Shown here: in pieces, positions 21,778 to 34,411 of the stretch
Numbering within the stretch: the stretch's first letter is position 1
Layout: each line of letters begins with the position of its first letter
Origin: Arabidopsis thaliana
Taxonomy: Eukaryota; Streptophyta; Magnoliopsida; Brassicales; Brassicaceae
Direction of reading: 5' to 3'
DNA length: 64,000 nt
Assembly: GCF_000001735.4 (NCBI RefSeq)
Contig: NC_003070.9
Span: 4,340,001-4,404,000, forward strand
The notes under the pieces: generated by a model
The model's database searches: none
Told to the model about the DNA's origin: nothing
The model's input: the letters and a program-made list of their open reading frames with translations, nothing else
Made by a program: the position numbers and the translations under genes

Positions 21778-24700
21778 TCATTCTACTCTGTTGGTGCAAG
21801 ACATGATTGTAGATTTCATCTCTTCTTTGCTCAAGGATGCTTCAACAATAAGCTGCAGATAAACAGTAAAGGAAAAAAACTGAATCATCCAAGATTAAAA
21901 TAAAACAGATGTTATAAGTTAGATCTTTCTCTTTCTTTCTTTTACCTCTTGTACTCTGTTTCCAGCTCGAGCAAGCAGTTTGTATTGGTTCTCAAACATT
22001 GGAGCCATGTAAACCTACAAAGAGAGAGAAAGCAAACCAGAGCTCTTAGCTTCCGATCAAAACATAAAACGTTCACATTTTTTCGCTAAGGAAGCCGCAA
22101 CAGTATTCAACTCTTTAGCGGTCTGTTAGATGTTTTCGTGTTTTGATATATACATTTTAGGTGATTAAACTGTGTACCTGAAACGTTGGAGCAAGACCCG
22201 GACTCAAGAAGAAACGACTTTTTGAGACTGATTGGATTCCTTCAACCATTTCCAGCTCTTTGATCAGAGATTCCACGTCAGGCCACTGCAGAAGAAAGGT
22301 TTCAGAAACCTGTAATAATGGTTTCATCACATAAAATCACAGAAGGTCTTTAATACCTCAGCGTCGAGCTCTGCTGCTTGTAATCGTCCCCCCAACTGAT
22401 CATTATCACCACCAACTACAGATTCTAAAGCTTCAGTAAGAGGATCAGGCTGCATAAAGACATCAAACGGGTCTAGGTATATATCAAAATGAGTTACCAA
22501 TTGCTACAAGATAAACTTTTGAGAGATCTTTCTCACCGTAATTTCTTTTAATGACAAGAAGATACGTTCAAGAGCAAAATCTAGCTGGTGCACTTTCGCT
22601 TCCACAATCTGATAACAACAAAAAGAAAGGTTTGTCAAACAGTTGTATTCCTTAGCAGTGTTTACGATAGTTCGAGATATTACCTGACCAATCTTGAAAT
22701 ATGAAGCAGGGTCTAAAGTTGCATCCCATGAAACTTCTGACTGGTGAACCAATGCAGGGACACCTTCTAGCTGTTTCAACCCAACTTTTTAGTTTTACAC
22801 AACATTCTAGATTCCGTTCTTGCCAGTCAATAAAGCAAGAAGGTTCAAAGATATTTTAACTTCTGTAAGTTAGTAGTTAGTACCTCACAGAAAATACCAA
22901 AATAGGTAATTTTCTTGATGCAGCATTTCACAACATCCCCAACACGAAGCTTAGCCATAAGAGTTCGTTTTTTCTCAACTTCCTCTTCATTTTCTCTCGG
23001 CCTCATTGAAAATATAAGCTTCCTTGAATTTCGATTTGCCATAACAACATTCACTTTGATTTTCTGCATTGAGTTAAATTGTTTAGAAAGGAAAAACAAG
23101 CATTTCCATGTATGGAAATTAAAGTCATAGGTTTTTTAGACATACCTGACCAACAAAAGATGACAGGAACTTCTGCTTCTCTCTGTCATATACCATAAGA
23201 AGATCTTCCAGCTTCATATCAGAAGAAACTTCTCCGTTGATCGTTGTAGCGACTTCAGAATCTAAGCTTGAATCTGGAGATGGAGATTTACTCGTGACAT
23301 CTTGACCTCCAATTACCCCAAGGTTTTGTCGATACGGTGATGGATCTACACCTTTTCTTCTTAACCATGATTCAAATGCGAGAAACTTCCATTTTGCTGC
23401 AAGGTTCCGGTAGGGTAAAAATCCAATCAAAGATCCATAGGAAACCTGAACAAAGATTATAAATGGTATAAAAAAATAATTAGTAAAACAAAATGAGATG
23501 AAACCAGAAGTGAGTACAGATCTAACTTACAGCAAATCCTCTAGTGCTTGAACTTATTAGCTCAACATCTGCTCGTAATTCTGTTTTAACTAGAGACTCT
23601 GCCTTATTCCAATCATTTTCCTATAAAAATCACACAAAACGAGTTTATCATACGCCTCTTATCTTATTAAGGAACAAATAGTAAGAGAGTGTTAGTTCTC
23701 AACCTCCAAGGACGATCTGGTAGGAGGGCCCTTGAGCTCAACAGAGACCTGACGGCCTTCATGGTTCACGACTGACGGTTTTCCTATGTTCGGAACTGAT
23801 GGCTCAGCGGAAGACGGGTCTAATCTATAATAAAAGTAACCAGTCAGGCAAAACAGAAAATAGGAGTCAAGAAAGCAAAATTCCTCAAAGTCAAGATACT
23901 AAACCAGAATTCACCTTTGTGGTTTCCCTTGTAAAGAAGCTTCGACGATGGTTTGAGAAATTGGTTTCGAAGGAATTCTCTCGAGTGGATCACTGTTAAT
24001 AGTTTTCTCCTCAGAGGACATCTCGCTATTGAGCTGCATTTCTTGATAAAACAACAAACATATGAATCAGCACAAAGTTAGACTATTTAAAAATATTCTT
24101 AGTTTGTCTCTATACCAGTTGGAATTGAATTATTTTCTATCTCCGATGATTCCAAAACTCCGCTATCTGCAACTTCCTTTTCTATGTTCTCAAGCTCTGG
24201 CCTTGCTTCTGGCTTCTGAATTGAGTTGTTTACTATCTCAGATGATTCCACTCCTCCGCTATCTCCAACTTCCTCTTCTACATTGACAGGCTGGAGCCTC
24301 GCTTCTGGCTTCTCCAAAAGAGTATACTGTGAATATGTTCCACCTTCCTGTTCTCCTTCCTCCATAGTTAAATCATCAGAAAGAGGCTTGTCTTCCTCTT
24401 CTGCAACTACGCTCACTGGTTCCGGTTTTCTCAACAATGTCATATCACTAAACCTCTCATTTTCCCTCTCATTTCTCATTTTCAATGTCAGATTCGGTTT
24501 CAACCGCAACTTAGACTCCTCATCATCACCATTACTAGTATAAAACGAACTCGGCTTTCTCAATATAACATTAGGCAATCTCTGCACCTTTGGAGCAGCA
24601 ACAGCCTCCACCAATGGCTTCTTCAAAACAGGGCTTGGCTTCTTCATCACTGGCCTTTCGAACTTGACTCCATCTTTCAGAACAGGCTTTACCAATTTCA

Positions 24701-25189
24701 ATCCATCCAGTGAACTAGTAGATTTCTTCTTGTTATCCTTTGACCAATCCAATGGAATCTCTTCAACTTCAGGAATTTTACCTTTGTTCTTGTAGAAAGA
24801 TTTCTCAATGTCAATAAAAGAAGCTTCTGGATCCACTTTTCTAGCTACTATCTGTATAAATTTCACCATTAACATCATCAGCACAACAGAGAGAAATCGA
24901 AATACATAAAATTCAAAGAACCGTTTTTTACGAAATCTCTCACCTTAGCCAAAGTCAATTTCGGGTCTTCGCCGAGTAAACGGCCAAAGTTGAGCTCCAT
25001 TTGATCCCATTCGTTGAGCTTAGGCTCTTCTCTTTTCGAAGCAGAAACTAAAAACTTCTTCTGTTTAGCTAACAAATTCTCTCGGTTTCTTCTCACTCTA
25101 ACCCTAGAAGGAAACGACAGGAATTTTCCGGCGAGAGAAGCGGAGGGTGCGGCGGCGGAAGCGGAAGAGGATAAGGCGAGAACGTCCAT
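21778..25189 (-). CDS. Chloroplast S1-domain RNA-binding protein (AT1G12800, SDP)
   Basis: Thirteen minus-strand exons give 767 aa: 25189-24944, 24851-24116, 24041-23915, 23824-23704, 23620-23531, 23445-23146, 23063-22884, 22770-22684, 22608-22537, 22449-22357, 22285-22178, 22014-21946, 21852-21778. The first 50 residues (Ser/Ala-rich, then basic) form a plastid transit peptide. A long charged linker with repeated LxxKPxxR-type segments runs from about 95 to 330; it contains two near-duplicate blocks around VESSEIVNNSI and LESSEIENNSI. Two S1 folds follow, the first at about 425-560 (interrupted by an acidic insert) and a canonical one at 581-653 (GDVVKCCIKKITYFGIFCE onward). Plastid S1 proteins assist rRNA maturation or translation. 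Exon 3 uses an acceptor at 24042, because the CAG 14 bases further downstream would put a stop in frame. Confidence 0.9.
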
Positions 25190-26727
25190 TTTCCGATTAA
25201 GCCGAAAGATGATAATTTATACGAATGAGAATCATGGGTCCAATCAAAATCACGACTTTATTTTATCTCGAGTGAGACTGTTGCTTGAGCTCTGTCTCTT
25301 ACTCTCCCCCTATGTGAACTACAGAGAGGAAGAAATGGCTATGGCGGAGGAAGGAGCTTTATCAGTTTAGCTCAATATTTCGCTTCCTGGTTGAACCAGT
25401 AAGGTGAAGACACGTGGTTGATGAAGGAGCAACTACAAAAAAAAGATTGCATTTTAACGTCTTGCCGTTGTTTCGTTTTAGAGATGAACTACACGTCGTT
25501 TTTTGAAATTTGCTTTAACGTCAAATCTTTTCATACACGCGTAAGATTGGGCTATCATGGGCCTAAAATTGGCCCAATAGAAGGATGGGAAAGAAACTCA
25601 AAGAAGAAAACTCTACCAAATAATCCATGTTTTTTTATGTATGCAGAAGTTTATTATATCTGTATATATAGATAAACACTGATATATCTAAATATCTAAT
25701 GCACTGAGGCTATTTCATTGTTTCAGTTTACTTAACATTGTTATTTATTTTGATATCGATTAGGGTTTGGATTTTGTGGGTTCGTCATAAAAGGGACTAG
25801 AGTTTTTTTTTATTGAAAAAGGAAACGGACTAGCTAGAGTTATAGTTTTGCATATCGGCTCTACCTAAAGTTTTAAATAAGTTGAATTCACGCATGCATC
25901 AAATAACTCGTGCACTTTAACGAACATTAATTGGTTAATCCACTGATTGTCAAATATCGACTATGAATTAGTCCATTTTATTCTTCTCGTTCCATACAAT
26001 AAATCGATGTTAGTACAGTGGCAAAAGTGTAGTTTAGCAAGGACGAACACATGTGAGACGAGAAAAGGGACAAAGAGCTGAAAGTATAAATAGGCGTTAC
26101 GTTCTATAGCGGTTTTCATGCTGAGAACATCATACAATTGTCGTTCGATATAATCTGTGGCTTGCATAGTTTACGGCTCCTCGTTTGGATTTTTGAGGAA
26201 TTTATATAATTATAAATAATGACTATTTGTATTTTCACATACTTCAGTAGATAGATTCTCGAATCTCGAGATTACCAATATCATGCACATCATCATATGA
26301 TGCATACACGTGATGTAATAAAGTTATTTTAATATGTATTCAGCCAAAAGTTGCACCAAAAAGAGAATCCATCGAATCCACGAAAACTAGGTTCTACTAA
26401 TTAGTTATCTATTAAATTATTTCACAAAACTAATAACCATATAGCATTCAACACGAGTACACATCTATAACGGGGGGAAAAAAACTTTTATGGAAAACAT
26501 TTAAAATAAATATGTATAAGTTAGTTAATATATGTGCCAAAACATGGAACCTAACGCCCACAGTTTTTCCCCATCTATAAAATATATGTACTTTCAGCCT
26601 TTCACTTCAATTCCCTAGCTCAACAAACAACAAACTATGAATCAAAACATATATCTCTTTATTTCATAATCATTTCCATAAATTACACCCTCAAAGGTTT
26701 TCCACTTCTTAAATCCCTTTTTATCAA
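25190..26727. other. AT-rich region upstream of the S1-domain gene and the 75-aa gene
   Basis: This is a divergent intergenic region of about 1.5 kb. Its left edge is the leader and promoter of the S1-domain gene (minus) and its right edge is the promoter of the 75-aa gene (plus). A CACGTGG G-box core lies near 25411-25417. A TATA-like CTATAAAATATATG at about 26575-26588 precedes the small gene. A 10-codon upstream ORF (ATG at 26637) sits in that leader. I see no repeat families or RNA genes. Confidence 0.5.
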
Positions 26728-26955
26728 ATGGATGTCTTTATATCGGAAGAGTATATCAACCGCCGGAGATTGGAGAAAAAAGCTGCCACCGTTGCCGGAA
26801 AAAGCATGAGGTTTGGCTCAGCTTCAAGCAAGACACCAGAGAAGAGAAATAGTTACCCTCGGATATCGGAATCTCCGCCAGATAATGAGTTCCGGGTCAC
26901 TGGCGGGGGTGTTTATGATAGCTTTGCCTTTGTGTTCCACTGCTTCTCGCCGTAA
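26728..26955 (+). CDS. Small hypothetical protein, 75 aa (probably AT1G12805)
   Basis: A single short exon begins MDVFISEEYINRRRLEKKAA and is basic and Ser/Pro-rich, ending in a hydrophobic stretch (YDSFAFVFHCFSP). The start has plausible signals: a TATA-like element about 140 bp upstream and a leader carrying one tiny upstream ORF. The MDVFISEEY-RRR opening recurs, to my memory, in other short plant proteins of unknown function, which supports it being real. No domain, signal peptide or enzyme motif is visible, and I assign no function. The gene model name is from memory. Confidence 0.55.
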   Translation: MDVFISEEYINRRRLEKKAATVAGKSMRFGSASSKTPEKRNSYPRISESPPDNEFRVTGGGVYDSFAFVFHCFSP

Positions 26956-27331
26956 AAAAAACAAAGCGTTTGTGTTTAGCGATCAAAATGCATGCGCAAT
27001 AGTATATGCATGGGAACTTTATTAGTTGTAGCTCTCGTTTTTCTAACATTTACTTGAAAAAATAATTCTTCTTAACACTGTTTTTCTGAATGATGGATAG
27101 AATTTCATGTTTACCAAATAAGTGGATAGGCCCAATAGCAAACAAACGAATAAATAAAAATTATTATCGGCCCAAATCCAATAAGAACGTGAGCAACATG
27201 ATTTTAGTGACACGTGAATTTACTTAAATGAAAAGAAAAGCCTGGCACTTAAAATATATTTATATTTTCCAATAATCTCAAAAAAAAACTCTCTGATTCG
27301 AAAAGTGAAATTTGATTTTGACAAAAAAAAA
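26956..27331. other. Spacer upstream of the CYSTM gene
   Basis: A 376-bp AT-rich gap contains the 3' end of the 75-aa gene and the promoter of the next gene. An AGGCCCAATAG and a CGGCCCAAATCC (27127-27179; site II cores on the minus strand) and a GACACGTGA G-box-like element (27209-27217) are present. I see no coding sequence. Confidence 0.45.
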
Positions 27332-28520
27332 ATGAGCTACGACAGAGTCCCACCGGAATCGTATCCTCCTCCAGGTTCGTTCGTAATCACTTCTCCTTCT
27401 TATGATTCTCTTCTCTTCGATTCTAAATTCTGATTCTCTTATTTTGATCTATTCTAAAAGTACTAAGATCCTGTTTTTGATCGGACGAATTAGGATACCA
27501 ATCTCACTATCCACCTCCGGGTTATCCATCAGCACCGCCACCGCCGGGATATCCTTCTCCTCCGTCGCATCACGAAGGATATCCTCCACCTCAGCCTTAC
27601 GGAGGATATCCACCACCGTCTTCACGTCCTTACGAAGGCGGTTATCAAGGCTACTTCGCCGGAGGAGGTTATCCTCATCAGCATCACGGACCACCACCTC
27701 CTCCTCCGCCGCAAAATTACGACCACTGCCATCATGATCATCACCATTACCAAGATTCTGACTCTGGTTGCTTCTCTTTCATCCGTGGCTGGTTCGTTTC
27801 TTTCTCTACCACTTGCCGCCTTTTAATTTTCGTTTACTTTCATTGTTGTGAGTGCACTGATTCGATTCTCTGTGTTTTTTTTGGTCAATCTTGTTAGCTT
27901 TTATGTTGGATCACTGATTAATGCTCAGGGTTCATTGAACTAGTGTTTTGGTTTATGGAATTTGGGAATACTATGATCCTGATCAGAACCAGATTCCTTT
28001 GAGTTGATTTATGGATAAGCCATAATGTGAAACTCAAGAGTTCCGTTGTGAACCCTGACTTGACTTCTTTATCATTTTGTTTGGTGGCCAATTATCGAAA
28101 TTTTAGAGCAAGAGATTCGTATTAATCCTTAGATTTAGTTCTCTGAGTGCTTTGCTGATCTTCTAAGGAAGGTTCTTGTCTTTTTATGATGAGTTTAGAG
28201 CTATCCATGTATAGACACATTTTTATGTTTATCTGTTGGACAGGATCTTTTACTTTTCAATGGATCTAGTGACTCTCTTAAGAACTACCTAATGGCTTTT
28301 ATTTTACATTCTTAACCCCATAATATTTAGTATAAAGTTTGTAGATAAAATGTTATATCATCTGCAGCTTTTCTTTTAGTAAGAGATTTGTGATTGACCT
28401 CAAGTAGCCTAATCATGTTGCTTACAAATTGCGATTACGGAATCCTTTTTTTTGTGGGTTGCGAATTGCAGTCTTGCTGCTCTTTGCTGTTGCTGTTTGT
28501 TGGAGGAATGCTGCTTCTGA
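27332..28520 (+). CDS. Proline-rich cysteine-rich transmembrane (CYSTM) protein (AT1G12810)
   Basis: Three exons (27332-27374, 27494-27791, 28472-28520) encode 129 aa. The N-terminal 80 residues are tandem GYPPP-type repeats (GYPSAPPPPGYPSPP and similar), then a His-rich stretch (HDHHHYQD). The C-terminus is the CYSTM module, a short hydrophobic helix packed with Cys (GCLAALCCCCLLEECCF). CYSTM proteins are tail-anchored, usually at the plasma membrane, and are linked to stress tolerance. The last intron (27792-28471, 680 bp) is long for this gene, and the final exon encodes only the CYSTM helix. The His cluster could bind metal, which is inference. Confidence 0.88.
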
Positions 28521-28878
28521 GAATGCCGCCAGTCTCTGTGGATCTCGTCGTTTACTGTCAGCATTATGTGTCTAATCGAAGACATATGCCATAACACTCT
28601 ATGTCTTGTGTACTATCGTGTGTCAATGTCTGTTAATGTTTACCTCTTTGTTTGAGAGTGCACTCATCCAGAGCATGGATTAGACAAGTAGGTTTCTTGT
28701 GGATGTCATTGTAATTTGTATTATTTGGAAAACGTGATTGGTATTTTACCTAAATTTATGTTTTCAATGGCTGAATTACGGTGATAATAAAATGCGACAT
28801 TTGTATTTGTTCCAAGTTTGATAAAAGGCAAAAACTAGTACAAAGAAAAGTTTGAAAACACATGAAGGTGCAAAGAGA
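28521..28878. other. Convergent 3' region between the CYSTM gene and AFB3
   Basis: A 358-bp gap between opposing stop codons. It should be the two 3' UTRs; an AATAAAA signal at 28786-28792 suits the plus-strand gene. Nothing else is seen. Confidence 0.55.
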
Positions 28879-30780
28879 CTAAAGAATCCTAACATATGGT
28901 GGTGCATCTTTTCTAGTCCCAACCACTGTTCGGTAGAGGTAAAGTTTATCAACCTTCTCTCTTTCATCTTCTTCATTCTGTTCCATCCCATTATTCTCAT
29001 TCTCGTTGATGATCTCTACGTTAAGCCGTGGCGAATTCTGCGCGAGCCTCTTGCAGCCACCGAGTGTTACTTCACAAGACGACATCCAAAGGGATCGCAT
29101 TGTTTCGTACCTACCCACGTCAGCAAGAAGCGCAGCGTTCCCAAAAGGACTGTCCCTTATCTCCAGCTTCCTCATTTTTTTGCATCCATTCAACACATAG
29201 AGCATTCCTTTGTCAGTGTCCCCCGCAAAAGCTATCGAAAGCATCTCGAGCTGTTCCGCGTACATACCGATGTAGAGAAAGACTTGATCGGTTAAGAGAC
29301 CGGAGACAGAGAGCCGTCTTAGACCCTTGCAAGCTTGTACGATTGCACCAAAGCCCTCGTCCAGTGATTGAAATGTAATGTGGTCAGGTTTGTGTGGCTC
29401 GAGAATGCATAGCCTGAACCGGATGAAGTTTGGACAGTTTTTGGCCACGGCTATGAGCGCTGCGTTTGTCATCTGTTTGCAGAAGTACAGAATCGAATGA
29501 AGTTTAGGGCAACCTGCGGAAATGGCGACTAGTCCAACCTCAGTCACAGATGCGTTGTTATCTTCTTCACCATGTACATCAGAGGGAAAAACTCTAAGCT
29601 CTTGTAACTCTTTACATGTGGCAGCGACAACCGCAAGTCCTTTGTCACCAATACTATCCAATATCTGTAGGAACCATAAAAACCATTTGTTGTCAGGTTA
29701 GCAAGTTAGTTTATTTTCTTCAGGACAGTGAAAAGAGAAAGTGAGAACAAACTTACCCATAATCGTTGAAGTCTCTTGCAAAGCTGAATAAGCTTAATGA
29801 GGTGGTTGCCTTGGATTTCAGCTGCATAGCTGAGGTTCAAAGAGATAAGGTTTTGGCAAATTGGGTAGAACGCTGGGAGGCAGAGTGGAGCAACCTCTAA
29901 AAAGCCAGACAAGCTCCTTAACGATGTGTATTTCTTAATGGCAGTCATGAGTTTTGCAAAAGATTCAGGATCTGGCTCATTCTCATAAGACCCTACTCCT
30001 AAGTCCACTAGCTGCGGCGCACAACTCATTAACCTTGCGAGTGCGTCAAGCGGTACTGCACGGTTTAACTTCAAGCTCTTCAGGTTTGGTGACCTAGCAA
30101 CAAGCCTTTCTAAAGCAGCAACATTGGTCTCTCCTTTAAGGCAAGCGAAATTCAACGACATAAGAGTAGTGCAGCTATCTGGAAAACAGTTCAGCCATTG
30201 ACCTCTATGATCATCAATCTCATTCTCTTGCAAGTCCAGCTCACGAAGATGCCTAATAAGAAAGACAACAACACATTTTAAAAACAACATAAAACCTAGA
30301 GAAACGCCAGTAAAAGAAAGGCCTTTACCTGCAATTAGCGGCAATGGAAGCTAAGCCATCAGTGGTAAACCCTTCACAGCTAACAAGAACCAAAGACTTG
30401 AAATTTGCAAAAGAACGTGAAAGAAGGTCCAAGCTTTCATCTGTTACAACCATCCGCTTCAACCTCAGCTCCTCAAGTCCCACACGGCTTCTAGCCAAAG
30501 CTTCAATCCAAGGATGCACGAAACCTCCCCATTCATGAGGAACCAAGTTGAAGTCTGCAAAATGAGGCTTCCCTTTTAAAGTTAAGGATTTGAGACATGG
30601 AAACCTCCTGATCAACCTCTCCGGGTTAATCGCGTAGCAGTTTCCGATGAACACTTCCTTCCTACTAAACCTCTCGATCTTGTGCCATGATTTGCAGACC
30701 AGAGATATCGAGTTCCTGTCTTTGTGAGAAGCTACGAAGTCAAACACGTGCTCTATAACCTCGTCTGGGAAATAATTCAT
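28879..30780 (-). CDS. AFB3: Auxin receptor F-box protein AFB3 (AT1G12820)
   Basis: Three minus-strand exons (30780-30329, 30252-29757, 29664-28879) encode 577 aa. The N-terminal F-box (residues about 1-45, [20 protein letters not shown] onward) docks SKP1 in an SCF ubiquitin ligase. About 18 leucine-rich repeats follow ([20 protein letters not shown] and similar), forming the pocket that holds auxin and the Aux/IAA degron. Length and intron positions match TIR1/AFB receptors. Regulation is visible: the last exon contains a miR393 target site. A probable 5' UTR intron lies at 30946-31082 (donor AAG|GTCTCG, acceptor TTGCAG). AFB3 also acts in nitrate-dependent root growth through miR393. The gene is complete with no odd residues noticed. 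Confidence 0.95.
29085..29104 (-). promoter_or_regulatory. miR393 target site in AFB3
   Basis: The plus strand here contains the first 18 nt of mature miR393 exactly (TCCAAAGGGATCGCATTG). The AFB3 mRNA, read from the minus strand, is therefore perfectly complementary to miR393 positions 1-18, including the cleavage site between positions 10 and 11. This is the known conserved site in TIR1, AFB1, AFB2 and AFB3. It lies inside the coding region of the last exon. Confidence 0.93.
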
Positions 30781-33730
30781 CTTCCTCTATTGATTGTCGA
30801 ACAGAGGAATTGACTTCAAGCTTAGCTCAGTGAAGAAAGCTTCGTGGTCCAGTGAGATCCACAACACTACCAGGTTCGAAATCGGAGGCTCACAAAATGG
30901 AGAAGCTTAGAAGAGCTCAAGAAAATCCACCGAAACCTGAAGAATCTGCAACAAAGCGAGATTCAAATTATACAAACTAATTTAGAAACAACAGATCCTG
31001 AAACTCGATAAACTAAACACAGAGATTAAGATTCAGATCTACAAGAAAGTAAATGAGCTAGATCTAGAAAGAGTTTCGAGACCTTGAGCTTATGAAGCTA
31101 CTAAGATCGTCGTCGGAACCAAACTCGCTGATGATTCGATTGAAGAAAAACGTTGGAAAATGATGAATCTGGATAAAACTCTGGAGTTAGCTTCAAGTCC
31201 AATGATGATGAGATGATCAAAGATTTGGATGAGTGAGAGAGAGAAGAGAAGAGAGAGATCACGCAAGCCAAAAAAAACCAGAAACTCTGTAATGGAACAA
31301 TTTAATCAAGAGGAGAGAAGCTTTAACCTAGCTGACCAAAAAACTAACCATGGTTAAGTTAAAGCTTGTTGGGTGTTGGATGATCCAACGGAGGAGAATG
31401 GTTCAATGGATAGCATAAAAAGGAATCTTGACCGTTGAGGAGTGGTATGGTTAATTGGTTATGGCATGTGTTGCTCACCACTGGTTTACGAGACCTTTCG
31501 CCAAAGAGAAAGGGTGAAGTGATGCATTAGTGTCAGAGCAAGGGACATGTACAATGCCCTTGTCTTTTTATGTTATTACTAAATTGCCATGTAAAAGCTT
31601 TCATGGCCAATAGGAAAATATAATATGTTCCATACTGAATTAATTTATTATTGGTTTTAATCGTTTTTGATTACGTATAATCAATCTTTCACGGTTGTTA
31701 GAAAGTGCAACAATGTGAAAAGTATTCGTGAAAATGATATTTGATGTGTATTAATATTTATTGGTTAATCTAATATAATACGGTATTTTTAATTCGTTAA
31801 AAAGTACAATAAGAAGAAACTAAATAATATCCAACGTACTGTCGTATCGTACTGCATCAAATACGTATGTTGTTATTCCCACATCATGTTATTTTTTTTG
31901 TCAAAAATTTGTTATCCCCATTTTAGACACTTATTTCGTTAATTTATAGTCAAATAAACTCGTAATTTTAGTTAACTGTGGAATAAACGAAAAGAAGAGA
32001 AGCAAATTTGTCGTTGGGACGATGACACCTTTTACGGAATTAGAAGTTGATGAGATTTTTTTTATTTTTTTATGTTTTCATAACCAAACAAATCCAAAAG
32101 CTAATCAAACTCCCATCTTTTTCAAAAGAAGGTAGTTATGGGTAGGGTTCCATCTCGATTAATTCGTAACTCTATTGAAAACAAACAAGTTTACTATTCA
32201 AACAATAAAAAGATTTTTAAGTAGTACATTTTGTTTCGATTTGTCATATACTGTATATTTAAGACAAATTCTAAAAATCATCGTTTAATTGTGTTTTACT
32301 GCCTAAATTCAGAATTTATAATATTTATATTAGTTTTTTTTTATATATATCTACTAGATAAATAAACCAAAAAAAAATCATTAAGAAAAAAAGAATATAA
32401 AAGGAGCAAAAAGGTGGCATAATCAAACTCAATAATAGACCCACTTGCAGATTATTACATGGAGAAAAGGGGAAGAACGAAGAGTACACAAACAAAATCA
32501 TTGTTACTACTCGTTGAGACTCGAAAGATTAGAGTCATTTCTCTAGCACACCATTAATTTAGTAGTTTTGAAAATAAATGGCACTAATTATTGGTCAAGT
32601 ACTTACTATCACATACTATCAACTAATAATCTTTCATAATCCTCTAAACATTTCCCTAATTGCTACTCGTATGTAGAAACAAGTTTAAGTCCTTTGTTGT
32701 ATCTTCATACTCTCTGGAAAATCAACACTTGTCTTGGTAAAAGTAAATTATTTTTTAATCCAAAAAAGTTATATAGTGATGATTTCACCTCTCTCTTGAC
32801 CCATCATATGCTACAATGGCTGCCATGTGAATGCCACCTTTTAGTAATCATCTCCATTTTCACCATCGATAGCCCCAAATATTTCACCATTATCTTGGTT
32901 TCAGTTGACTCGGATAATGCCTGAATTATTGGATTTTACTGTGCAACCAACCCCCATCTCTCACCTTAGTTAAATTATCTGGTAAAGTAAGTCCAAGATT
33001 TGATTATTTACTTAAAAATACATATTCAAGCATTTCTCTCCTTTCCAAATAAAAATTTTGGGTTACCTTTTAAGACAAAGTGAGAAACCTAACAGTAAGA
33101 AAATAAAATATTCAGGGGTATCAAAGCTTAGAATATCGAAAATGATAATCATCTGGTCTCTATCATCGGTAAAAGTTTTTGTAATTTTCTTCTAGAACTC
33201 TTATCTTCTTCTATTTTCTTTTTCCAGCTTTTGGTTGGTTCATGAGATTCTTTTTCCTTTTATCCTATGAATCCAAAGGCCCAAAAAGCAGAGAGAGAGA
33301 GACTCATAATGACGCATGTCTCTCTTATTCAATAATCTCCCACATACAAACACCAGTAGTTACACAATACCAACCACACACATCCATATCATATCAATAA
33401 CATCATATACACATATCGATCTGTCGACATACATTACACATTTTAAGTATGTATGTATTTGTATCTCCCAATATGAGATTCGGAAAGGAACCCTTTTTCA
33501 GTTCTCATTGTCACTCCCTGGTGGTCCAGTTTTTTTTTCATTAAGAACATAAGAGTTATGATGATATTCTCCTGACAAAATTCTGTAACTCCTATAATTG
33601 AACTATACGAATCTATGTGTAGAATATAAAATGGTGCTATATACTACTACAGGTTATACGATAAAAACCATGTGGGGAGATTCACTTCAACATACACTGC
33701 TGAGACAAGAAGATCTAAATGTTTTCAGCA

Positions 33731-33751
33731 ACCCCTTTAGATAAAAGGGGT
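33731..33751. repeat. Perfect 8-bp inverted repeat with 5-nt loop
   Basis: ACCCCTTT and AAAGGGGT flank a 5-base loop (AGATA). No long T-run follows on either strand. It is a short hairpin of unknown meaning in the intergenic region, and chance is possible. Confidence 0.4.
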
Positions 33752-34104
33752 CACTACTCACAATACTCTCACAAGCCACATAGAATCACTCAAAGAACGA
33801 GCTCATTAAACATAACAATCGAACGACTATGCTACCAGCATTTCATCCTAAGAGTTGTATTTCTCTCCTAACTACCAGTTGAAGACAGAACATTGAGGAT
33901 GAGAACTAAAAGTTTCGACCTTTACTCATCCGCAGCATGAAAAGCAAAGAACATAGCGAGTAGATTCTAGTGTACTCATACAATCTCTTTAACTGGTTTA
34001 GGTTAACCCAAGCCCATCTCATTAACCTTCAAGGACTTGCCAAAGGAACACAAGAACATGAACTAGTTTTTCCAAAGACTTACTATAAGCTGCATCATTA
34101 TCTC

Positions 34105-34191
34105 TAAAGCTCACACAGAATGACCAATCCACTACCAGTTTTTTCTAAATGTAAAGTCACAAGCAACGATCTTTAAAGCTCACACAGAATG
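34105..34191. repeat. 18-bp direct repeat, 69 bp apart
   Basis: TAAAGCTCACACAGAATG occurs at 34105-34122 and again at 34174-34191, with the upstream 4 bases also similar (TCTC and TCTT). It is probably a small local duplication just downstream of the CHZ-like gene. Confidence 0.6.
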
Positions 34192-34411
34192 GAAGTTACG
34201 CATCAAGCGACTAAAGATCAGAAAGCATAAGAGGCACAATGGATTGAATTGCAAGAACATCATAGATATATATAAAGCCCACTTTGGTCCAAGCGTTTGA
34301 AACATCAATAGATATAACTAATAATCACTGAACAGTGACAAACTCTCTTTTAGAATCAAAGGAACTAATTCTCAGTTATCTTAATCACTAACCTCTTACA
34401 AGCTAAGGTCT

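Larger units (their letters stand above)
30781..34411. other. Gene-poor region upstream of AFB3
   Basis: The first 450 bp are the AFB3 leader, with a probable intron, and promoter. The rest, about 3 kb, is AT-rich with no credible protein. Small structures seen are an inverted repeat AGAGAGAC/GTCTCTCT around 33296-33324, a perfect ACCCCTTT/AAAGGGGT hairpin at 33731-33751, and an 18-bp direct repeat at 34105-34122 and 34174-34191. The last part before 34412 should be the 3' UTR of the CHZ-like gene. I see no tRNA, snoRNA or transposon ends. Confidence 0.5.
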
